Source of the DNA: Parachlamydiales bacterium
GTDB taxonomy: Bacteria; Chlamydiota; Chlamydiia; Chlamydiales; Rhabdochlamydiaceae
Direction of reading: 5' to 3'
Assembly (NCBI GenBank): GCA_020050965.1
Contig: JAGVJV010000206.1
Location: 1-5,981, forward strand
DNA length: 5,981 nucleotides
In this document: one piece after another, positions 1-5,759 of the stretch
Numbering within the stretch: position 1 is the stretch's first letter
Layout: every line of letters begins with the position of its first letter
Notes under the pieces: model-generated
What the model saw: the letters and a program-made list of their open reading frames with translations, nothing else
What the model was told of the DNA's origin: nothing
The model's database searches: none
Made by a program: the position numbers and the translations under genes

Positions 1-757
1 GTGTCAGACGCACGACTTTGCCCACATCATGCCAATCCTCTGGGGTGATGGGAAAAGTTTTATAAAAATCAATAGTCGCGGAACGGATCCAAATGTAATT
101 TTCAGGTAAATCTGCAAGGGGGCCATTGATGCCCAAAATCGCTAACTGAATCACTTGACCATTTTTGACATCGTCTGAAAGGATGACTCTATTTCTCCCG
201 TTATATCCCTTCACCACAGATTCACCCGATTGACCTAAGACTTTAGGTAACTGACCATCTACCCAGATTTCAGCATAGTCATCGAGAACAAGCTCAAATA
301 CAGCCGTTGACCCTGCTGTTTCAAAATCAGCTATTCTTTCAGGTAATGTGATCGTGATCCGATACCAAACAAAAGAAAGAAGGCCAGTTCCTCTTCTCAC
401 TGCAAGGTCGGTGGAAGGAAGAACTTTCCACTCTCTATCATCGTAATCCTTCCGACCTGCTTTAGGCATTAAATTATGCGTTTTAATAGGCTTACCAGTC
501 GGGTAAAATAGGTGAGGGTCATCTCCTTGAGGCCCTGGCAAGCGAAAATCATCTTCGACAATAGTCGCGTCTTGATATCTCCACTCCGCTTTCACCAGAT
601 CTACCCCAGCTTGCGTTCTCAGGTCAATGACAGCATGGGGTTGACCGACCGCTAAATCTCTTGATTCCTGGGCATAACTATCAAACAGGCAAGTGGTAAA
701 AAGTGTCACCAGCACAGTCGCGCATAGTCTTTTAATAGGGATCTTGAATTGTTTCAT
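1..757 (-). CDS. Exported SMP-30/gluconolactonase/LRE-family protein, N-terminal part (truncated by window edge)
   Basis: The frame is open from an ATG at 757 to the left edge, giving 252 codons with no stop, so the 3' end is missing. The product starts with a basic stretch (MKQFKIPIKR), a hydrophobic core at about residues 11-25 and a signal peptidase I-like site SYA|QE after residue 29, so export by Sec is likely. Residues about 40-235 read as a beta-sandwich (galactose-binding-like) region: VDLVKAEWRYQDATIVE, then FVWYRITITLPERI, then the block DDYAEIWVDGQLPKVLGQSG, then LGINGPLADLPENYIWIR. From memory, this block order is typical of the N-terminal region of SMP-30/gluconolactonase/LRE proteins, whose six-bladed propeller follows immediately; here it would begin beyond the window. 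The propeller family hydrolyses lactones or related esters using a divalent metal, but the catalytic residues are not visible here. It lies 21 bp after the YHS-GlcG-cupin gene, so the two are probably co-transcribed. The ribosome binding site is poor (A-rich, AAAAGA). The true substrate is unknown. Confidence 0.8.
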   Translation of the reverse strand, partial: MKQFKIPIKRLCATVLVTLFTTCLFDSYAQESRDLAVGQPHAVIDLRTQAGVDLVKAEWRYQDATIVEDDFRLPGPQGDDPHLFYPTGKPIKTHNLMPKAGRKDYDDREWKVLPSTDLAVRRGTGLLSFVWYRITITLPERIADFETAGSTAVFELVLDDYAEIWVDGQLPKVLGQSGESVVKGYNGRNRVILSDDVKNGQVIQLAILGINGPLADLPENYIWIRSATIDFYKTFPITPEDWHDVGKVVRLT

Positions 758-778
758 ATTTTTTCTTTTGATAAGATT

Positions 779-2062
779 TTAACTTGAGACCTTTACTACA
801 AGATTATCTAGAGGTTCATGAATTTGTTTAAACCAATGAGGAATACCTGCAGGAATAATCACAATATCTCCAGATTTAAGATCATAGGCTTTTCCTCCTT
901 GAATTGAACGCCCGCGGATCTCTCCTGGACTAATCATCTTGCCCTCTAGGACTTCTCCTCCCACGACAAAAGTCGCGGTCCCTTTTAGAATATGGAAAAT
1001 ATCTGTATCGTCTGTATGCACTTCCGCTAAACCAGAACCAGGCGCACGTCGATTTGCATCCACTTTATAAGCATTCGTTTTAATCACAAATGCTGCTTTT
1101 TTAAAAGCTTCACCCACTTGATTTGCATCTATCACAGTCACTTCGGTGGGAGGATTCGGTTGAGCTGGAGTAAAGATCGCCTCCGCACCGGCTTTTGCCA
1201 CTTCAGCATCTTGATCAGCACTAGCAGCTCCACTGACGCCGATAGCGCCCACAACTTGACCTCGATAATAAAGGGGTATGCCCCCTTTCATGGAGTTGTA
1301 GCCATTTGTCACTAAAGCCACGCGTCCTCCATTAACGGCTTCTTCAAATTTTTCAGTCGGCAGGTGAAACATAGCGGATGAACGGGCTTTTTCAATTGCA
1401 ATCCCTCCAGAAGCAGGAAATGTTCCTGTCAGGCGCTCACAATAAATCAAATGCCCTCCATTGTCGACAATTGCAATTGCTCCTCCTGGTGCCTGATGTT
1501 CTTGTGCATACTTAGCAGCACTTTTGGCAATCACTTTGGCTGCTTCTAAAGTCAAGGCTCCCTGTGACAATTGCTCATAAGTGAGAGAGCTGCCATATTG
1601 CTCTACCAATTTGGGCCACATCTCGTTAGCTTTAGAAATGAAAAATTCAGGTCCCTTTGTCTTCCACATGTTAACTGCTTTTTGATTCCGTTGAAGGTAA
1701 AGGCGTCCATTGACAATTGACCATGTATCAATTTCAACTGGTTCTAATTTTCCCATTGCTGTCGAGACAGCACAAAACCCCCCATATTGAGGAACATATT
1801 GTGCAGGATTCGCATCAAACGTCGCTTTTGTTTGGGCAGAAGCAAAGTAATAATTTGCCCCTTGATACTGAGAGGAAATATTTCTTTTGCCTAACAGAGG
1901 TTCTCGCTCTGAAAAGAAGCTGACAGGATCATACCCTTGTAGGGCGACTCCGTTGCCATCTGTATTGACTAGATATTTTTGAGCATATGCGCTTTGCCAC
2001 GATAAGCACATACTCAATAAAAAAATACACGTTACCCATGTGTTTAGTCTGATTGACGCCAT
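779..2062 (-). CDS. Exported three-domain protein: YHS domain, GlcG/HbpS (DUF336) haem-binding-like domain, cupin
   Basis: The protein has 427 residues. The signal peptide covers residues 1-27, with a hydrophobic core at about 9-20 and a cleavage site AYA|QK; Cys19 is preceded by Met, so a lipobox is unlikely. Residues about 29-155 form a YHS domain: LQGYDPVSFF (41-50), FDANPAQYVPQYGGFC (82-97), then WSIVNGRLYLQ; Cys97 is the conserved cysteine. Residues about 160-297 match the GlcG/HbpS family: AIAIVDNGGHLIYCERLTG, the IEKARSSAMFHLPT block and GQVVGAIGVSGA followed by QDAEVAKAGAEA. HbpS of Streptomyces binds haem or iron outside the cell. Residues about 315-427 form a single cupin: motif 1 around H349, D351, D354 and G361, motif 2 G398-P404-G406-H409. 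The usual second His and the Glu of motif 1 are replaced by Asp and the motif 2 Asn is absent, so metal binding may be altered. The start is fixed by a strong AGGAGG site 4 nt upstream. It leads an operon with the lactonase-like gene. Role (haem, metal or small-molecule handling outside the cytoplasm) is inferred. Confidence 0.88.
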   Translation of the reverse strand: MASIRLNTWVTCIFLLSMCLSWQSAYAQKYLVNTDGNGVALQGYDPVSFFSEREPLLGKRNISSQYQGANYYFASAQTKATFDANPAQYVPQYGGFCAVSTAMGKLEPVEIDTWSIVNGRLYLQRNQKAVNMWKTKGPEFFISKANEMWPKLVEQYGSSLTYEQLSQGALTLEAAKVIAKSAAKYAQEHQAPGGAIAIVDNGGHLIYCERLTGTFPASGGIAIEKARSSAMFHLPTEKFEEAVNGGRVALVTNGYNSMKGGIPLYYRGQVVGAIGVSGAASADQDAEVAKAGAEAIFTPAQPNPPTEVTVIDANQVGEAFKKAAFVIKTNAYKVDANRRAPGSGLAEVHTDDTDIFHILKGTATFVVGGEVLEGKMISPGEIRGRSIQGGKAYDLKSGDIVIIPAGIPHWFKQIHEPLDNLVVKVSS

Positions 2063-2066
2063 ATCC

Positions 2067-2072
2067 CCTCCT
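2067..2072 (-). promoter_or_regulatory. Strong Shine-Dalgarno site of the YHS-GlcG-cupin gene
   Basis: On the minus strand the sequence reads AGGAGG, followed by GGAT and then ATG at 2062. The spacing is 4 nt from the end of AGGAGG, or less if the extra G residues pair. This is the only consensus-strength ribosome binding site in the window and it fixes the start codon of the gene. It suggests efficient translation of the exported fusion protein compared with its neighbours, which have weak sites. Confidence 0.85.
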
Positions 2073-2097
2073 CTTCTCTAATTTGTTATCCATCTTC

Positions 2098-2128
2098 ATT
2101 ATGTACAATCATTCTGCAAAGTTGTCAA
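2098..2128 (-). promoter_or_regulatory. Sigma-70-type promoter of the accessory operon
   Basis: On the minus strand there is a perfect -35 box TTGACA at 2123-2128. Two overlapping -10 candidates follow: CATAAT at 2098-2103 (5 of 6 matches, 19-nt spacer) and TACATA at 2100-2105 (3 of 6, 17-nt spacer). A TG lies two bases before CATAAT. A transcript starting near 2090 would have a leader of about 28 nt containing the AGGAGG site. The region upstream of the -35 box is a run of A and T that could act as an UP element. This supports transcription of the two exported genes independently of pknD. No start site has been measured; this is read from sequence only. Confidence 0.65.
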
Positions 2129-2230
2129 AATTTTTTTTACCCTTTTCTGGATAGATCGAATAGCGGGATAGGTTCAACTCTAGTGGTAAATAGAAAGAAA
2201 ATTTTTAACATGTGACCTTAATTGCAAATG

Positions 2231-2259
2231 AAAAATTGATAAATTATTAAATATCAACC
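2231..2259 (-). terminator. Possible weak intrinsic terminator after pknD
   Basis: On the minus strand TTGATA (2252-2257) and TATCAA (2236-2241) form a perfect 6-bp inverted repeat around a 10-nt AT loop, directly followed by TTTTT (2231-2235). Two G·T wobble pairs (GG at 2258-2259 with the first two T residues) could lengthen the stem to 8. The stem is poor in GC, so it would be weak. It lies about 30 bp after the pknD stop, which is the right place for a terminator and is the main reason to list it. Confidence 0.3.
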
Positions 2260-2286
2260 AAATATAGAATAAGAAGATAAAAGAAA

Positions 2287-5265
2287 TTAGTCGTCTTCAA
2301 TAGAGATAAACTGCTGCTGGTAGAGTTGTAAATAGTGTTTACATTGTGTGTCTTCGCCTGCACATTGATAATAAAGAGCAAGTTGACGATACAATTCTCT
2401 TTTTTCCCACAAAAAAGCTTTGGATAGCCAAGTGTCTTGTAAAAGATCGCCTGCTAGGGCATGGCTTGCTAACGTCCACGTGCGCGGATAGGTCACATGT
2501 AAAAGTCCTGTAAAGTGAATCATCGCCATGTCTCGTCCTTCTGTGCCTTGCAACCAACATCCATACAAGAAATGGAGGGGAGTCGTCCCTTTATTTAGAA
2601 GCTCTAGTGGGTAAGCGTAGAAGAGCTCACCTGCTTGCTCCCATTTTTTTTCTATAAGAAAAGCCTCAATATGACGAATGTTAAATGCTAATTGGGTGTC
2701 AAAAGAGAGCTCACAATGCTCTAGCATGGGGATGACAGCATGGACAAGAGCAGGTTGTTGTTGGACAAGCGCCTGGTCGAGAAGATGCAATAGCAGACGT
2801 TTGTTTGAAAAATCGAGTATTGTCACAGGCTGAGCGAATAAGGCTTGAAACGTTTCCTCTAAAGGTTTTTGTGGGGAAGCCAATAATTGTTCGATGTGTT
2901 GCCACGTTGTGGATGGATCAGAGGAATGAGATTTCACTTTTTCCAGCTTCTGTTGAGCATAAGAATAAGCCCCAAGCTTAATTAAGCCAATGAGCGCATT
3001 GCTAATTTCAATAGCAGCAGGTTGATCGCTTTTGAGTAGATCTTCAATAATTTCGCCGAGAATGTAGGGTTTTGCCAACCAAAAAGCGAGCGGAATCGCA
3101 AAGCGGACCATCTGAAGAGTAGGGGTTTTAGACATCTGGTCTTCAATGAAAGGTAAAGTTTCCCAATGCTTTTGTAAACTGGTGAATAAACGGCGTGTAT
3201 GCGTGTCAATCGCAGAGGGAGAAAAATGGCGCACGGTGAGTAAAATAAAGCGATAGGTCGTGATGCGGTCCTGTCGTGACACTTCATGCATGCGTGACAA
3301 GATCTGTTCTTGTAGAATGAGCAAGAGCGGATGTTTAGGATAGCGTCGATAGGCGAGCTCGAAGCATTTGATTTCTTCTTCTTGATCATTGAGGGCTTGA
3401 TAAACGAGGGCTTTGCCTAAGTACTCTAAAGGGGCTCCTGGAGTAGGATGTAATTTCTCGAACTCTTGTAAGGCTTGTTCTAATAAGGGCATTTTATCAC
3501 TCGCGCCTTTGGCCTGTTCTAAAAACGTTAAGCCAGCGCGAAAGAGTGCTTCGCGTCCTTCGGCTCGATCGGGAAATGAATAGGCAATTCGGCGATATTC
3601 GCTGAGAGCTTGAGCAAAGTCGCGGTGCGCTAGAAAGGCATCGGGAACAGCCAGACAGTTGACAGTAAGATTTAAGCTGCCGACAGAGACGATGAGAGAT
3701 CCCATTTCAAAATCGGCATCACGCGATAATAATCCAATGTGCGTGCCAATGAGAGGCAGGTGAGCGATGTAAGAAAATTGTAGCACATCATTGAGGTAGA
3801 GATGAATGGTTTTGTCAATTTTTTCAATGCGCACACGTGTCCATTGATGACGTTTAAGAAAGATATCGGGCGCTTGCATCACTTCGACAGTAGAGCGCAG
3901 AAGCTTAGTTGAACGTTGTTGATCGGATCCTAGCCATAAACAATAGCCCTCATTGATATAAGTTCGTTCACTGGCTTCCGGAATACTGAGCAAAATCCCT
4001 ATCCCATGGCCTTCCTCACCTAAGCAGACGGTGGCTTCCAGACGTGTATTACCCGTGAACGATTGACGAGAAATCATGAGGTTGACCCATTCAGTTTCTT
4101 CTGTCATGCGCGTAATGGCAACATGTTCCGCGATTAAGACGTGTTCTTGGAATTCCCAATCTATTTTACGTTTAATCTCGAGTTCTGCTACTTGAAACCA
4201 TTCTGAGCGTCCTTCTAGATAATTTTCAAGCTCATGAATCAGATCGTCGACAGAAGAAAATCGCTCCTGTGGATTGCGGCTTAAGCATTTTTCTGTTAGA
4301 CGCGCCAGCATGTGGGGGACATCGCGATAGGGAGCAACCAAGACGGGATCGACCCACTCTTCATCGGCCATGGATTTGCGAAATTCCTCTAAGGTGCCGC
4401 GCTGAAAAGGGGTGCGGAGAGTCAGGAGTTGATAGAGGATGACGCCTAAAGCGTAGATATCTGTTTGGATCGTGGCGGGTTGACCCATTCCGCGCTCGGG
4501 TGCCATATAAGCGACTGTTCCGACCACTTTGCCGATACGCGTAATTTCAGCGTGCTGAAATTTCTCTGGGGGAGTGGGAGAAGAGAGATCTTCCTCTTCT
4601 GGAGTCGGTGGGTGAAGATATTTGGCCAACCCCCAATCTAGAATGAGGACCTCTCCATATTTTCCGATAATTACATTTTCTGGTTTAAGGTCGCGGTGTA
4701 AAACCCCTTTGGCATGGGCATAAGCGACCGCTTGACAAATGGTGATAAAGATACGCATCAAAGCGGGGATGGAACCACCCAAGTGATCCAGTTTTTCCCC
4801 TTTTTTCTCTTGTTTCTTCGTTTTACGAATGATTTGCTTGAGTGTTTCGCCTTCGACAAAAGGCATCGTGTAATAAGCAGAAAGGAGATCGGTCTGAATA
4901 GAATAAATGGGAATGATGGCAGGGTGCATGAGTTGACAGGTAATATGGGCCTCTTTCAAGAAACGGTGCCGAATTTGGGGGTGTTCGAGAAGATCGGAAC
5001 GAATTTTTTTCAGAGCGATGCGTCGGCCACAAGCGGCATCGAACGCTAAGAAGACTTCACCCATGCCTCCTTTTCCAATATTTTCAATGAGTTGGTAGCG
5101 ATTCGAGAGCAAATCATCAGGGGAAGAAGGATCGATGCCCAGCGCATGACCACATAACGGGCAAAAGCGGGGAGGCTCAACAGTTAATAGAGTAAACAGT
5201 TGATGACAGGCAGGGCAGGTAATAGAATTAGGTTGTGTTGACATGGGACATGATAAAGTTACCAT
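2287..5265 (-). CDS. pknD: Ser/Thr protein kinase PknD, chlamydial type, with N-terminal zinc ribbon
   Basis: The protein has 992 residues; from memory Chlamydia PknD is somewhat over 900. Residues 17-38 form a zinc-ribbon-like CPAC/CPLC pair (Cys17, 20, 35, 38). The kinase domain spans about 57-350: glycine loop GKGGMGEV (64-71), Lys86 in ALKK, Glu105 of helix C, HRDLKPEN (190-197) with Asp192, DWG (210-212) in place of DFG, GTVAYMAPE (249-257), and DIYALGV with Asp269. All catalytic residues are present, so it should be active. The activation segment is long and Pro/Ser/Thr/acidic-rich (219-243). Residues about 400-535 look like a concanavalin/LamG-like beta-sandwich; from about 540 onward TPR-like helical repeats run to the C-terminus. 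No membrane helix is visible. C. pneumoniae PknD has dual specificity and phosphorylates the type III secretion component CdsD; the same role here is inference. The first ATG is at 5265; a second in-frame ATG at 5244 (MSTQPN) is equally plausible because neither has a good ribosome binding site. Confidence 0.93.
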   Translation of the reverse strand: MVTLSCPMSTQPNSITCPACHQLFTLLTVEPPRFCPLCGHALGIDPSSPDDLLSNRYQLIENIGKGGMGEVFLAFDAACGRRIALKKIRSDLLEHPQIRHRFLKEAHITCQLMHPAIIPIYSIQTDLLSAYYTMPFVEGETLKQIIRKTKKQEKKGEKLDHLGGSIPALMRIFITICQAVAYAHAKGVLHRDLKPENVIIGKYGEVLILDWGLAKYLHPPTPEEEDLSSPTPPEKFQHAEITRIGKVVGTVAYMAPERGMGQPATIQTDIYALGVILYQLLTLRTPFQRGTLEEFRKSMADEEWVDPVLVAPYRDVPHMLARLTEKCLSRNPQERFSSVDDLIHELENYLEGRSEWFQVAELEIKRKIDWEFQEHVLIAEHVAITRMTEETEWVNLMISRQSFTGNTRLEATVCLGEEGHGIGILLSIPEASERTYINEGYCLWLGSDQQRSTKLLRSTVEVMQAPDIFLKRHQWTRVRIEKIDKTIHLYLNDVLQFSYIAHLPLIGTHIGLLSRDADFEMGSLIVSVGSLNLTVNCLAVPDAFLAHRDFAQALSEYRRIAYSFPDRAEGREALFRAGLTFLEQAKGASDKMPLLEQALQEFEKLHPTPGAPLEYLGKALVYQALNDQEEEIKCFELAYRRYPKHPLLLILQEQILSRMHEVSRQDRITTYRFILLTVRHFSPSAIDTHTRRLFTSLQKHWETLPFIEDQMSKTPTLQMVRFAIPLAFWLAKPYILGEIIEDLLKSDQPAAIEISNALIGLIKLGAYSYAQQKLEKVKSHSSDPSTTWQHIEQLLASPQKPLEETFQALFAQPVTILDFSNKRLLLHLLDQALVQQQPALVHAVIPMLEHCELSFDTQLAFNIRHIEAFLIEKKWEQAGELFYAYPLELLNKGTTPLHFLYGCWLQGTEGRDMAMIHFTGLLHVTYPRTWTLASHALAGDLLQDTWLSKAFLWEKRELYRQLALYYQCAGEDTQCKHYLQLYQQQFISIEDD

Positions 5266-5303
5266 TAATAGAGCAATTTATAGGCAGTCTGGCTTTTCGT
5301 CTA
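5252..5303 (-). promoter_or_regulatory. Possible weak promoter in front of pknD
   Basis: On the minus strand TATAAA at 5277-5282 matches the -10 consensus at 5 of 6 positions. A poor -35 candidate, TAGACG (4 of 6), begins about 15 nt upstream of it, which is short spacing. A transcript from here would start near 5270, only about 5 nt before the ATG at 5265. That would make this ATG almost leaderless and would favour the second ATG at 5244. The pknD gene may instead be read only from a promoter upstream of the two small genes. Confidence 0.2.
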
Positions 5304-5327
5304 AAATAAGGAAAGAAAATTATGACC

Positions 5328-5750
5328 CTACCCCAAGAGGGTTAGGCGTTTTCCTAGCGCGCGCGCTTCAATAGAAGCATTTTGCACGATACAATTCGCA
5401 CTGAGTTCTTCATCAAAATAGACCCCGTTCATAGAGGCATAAGAAGCGACCATTTGGTGAAATAAGGCGTTGGTTCCGACCTCATCGCGTTCGGGTAACG
5501 TGTAGCGAAACCCACAATGAAGAGGACGAAATTCCTCTAAATTCCAGGCGTGCCGTGCGGCTAAAAGAGCCTCTTCAGGAGTTCCTCCCCAAATGGGCGT
5601 TTCTGTTTCCACCTCAGGTTTGTCCTCGCGAAACCAGACATAGCGATGAGGAGCCAGTTGTCTAAGCAAGAGATAGAGACGCCCTTGATTTTGCAGTTGA
5701 ATAGAGGCAACATGGATTAATTTAGGAGGAGTAGGGGGCGGAGTCGTCAT
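5328..5750 (-). CDS. Conserved-looking protein of unknown function upstream of pknD
   Basis: I do not recognise this 140-residue protein. It begins with a proline-rich tail (MTTPPPTPPK), followed by a compact, probably alpha/beta region: HVASIQLQNQGRLYLLLRQL (strand-like then helical), YVWFRE, IWGGTPEEALLAARHAW (helix), and FHQMVASYASMNGVYFDEEL (helix). There are two cysteines (in LHCGF and ANCIV), no signal peptide and no membrane segment, so it is probably cytosolic. The ATG at 5750 is preceded by AGGGGG only 3 nt away, overlapping the TAG stop of the upstream membrane-protein gene (7 bp between stop and start), which suggests translational coupling. pknD follows after 62 bp without a visible terminator. 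The context makes a role connected with the kinase (partner, regulator or substrate) possible, but that is guesswork. Codon use and composition look like those of pknD, so I consider it a real gene. Confidence 0.75.
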   Translation of the reverse strand: MTTPPPTPPKLIHVASIQLQNQGRLYLLLRQLAPHRYVWFREDKPEVETETPIWGGTPEEALLAARHAWNLEEFRPLHCGFRYTLPERDEVGTNALFHQMVASYASMNGVYFDEELSANCIVQNASIEARALGKRLTLLG

Positions 5751-5753
5751 ACA

Positions 5754-5759
5754 CCCCCT
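5754..5759 (-). promoter_or_regulatory. Ribosome binding site overlapping the preceding stop codon
   Basis: On the minus strand the bases read TAGGGGGTGTATG: the TAG stop of the membrane-protein gene shares its AG with an AGGGGG ribosome binding site, 3 nt before the ATG of the 140-residue protein. The spacing is shorter than ideal. The arrangement suggests that ribosomes finishing the first gene restart on the second. Confidence 0.55.

Larger units (their letters stand above)
2063..2286. other. AT-rich intergenic region between pknD and the accessory operon
   Basis: These 224 bp separate the pknD stop from the next gene on the same strand. The half next to pknD is very AT-rich and holds a weak hairpin with a T-run. 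The other half holds the promoter and ribosome binding site listed separately. Between them, at about 2140-2215, I see no open frame of note, no tRNA-like structure and no clear repeat. Base composition is clearly more AT-rich than either flanking gene. Confidence 0.7.

Noticed and set aside
758..778. Possible terminator between the two exported genes
   Set aside because: The 21-bp gap is A/T-rich but has no stem; it only separates two genes of one operon.
71..980. Recurring AGTCGCG words (about 74, 564, 715, 970, also near 3617)
   Set aside because: They fall in coding sequence, mostly as GCG-ACT (Ala-Thr) or nearby codons, with no regular spacing or flanking similarity. They are not a repeat family or binding-site array that I can support.
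1118..1315. Plus-strand open frame of 65 codons antisense to the GlcG-like domain
   Set aside because: It overlaps well-supported coding sequence, has no recognisable motif and no promoter or ribosome binding site.
2982..3389. Minus-strand open frame of 135 codons inside pknD in another frame
   Set aside because: The translation is low-complexity and Ser/Lys/Leu-rich, and the pknD frame at the same place carries family motifs. It is a frame shadow.
4714..5049. Plus-strand open frame of 111 codons
   Set aside because: It lies entirely antisense to the conserved catalytic region of pknD, has no ribosome binding site that I can see and its translation resembles no protein family. It is a shadow of kinase codon constraints.
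2287..5265. Mycobacterial-type PknD (kinase, membrane helix, NHL propeller)
   Set aside because: There is no transmembrane segment and no NHL/beta-propeller repeat; the C-terminal region matches the chlamydial PknD instead. The shared gene name does not imply the same architecture.
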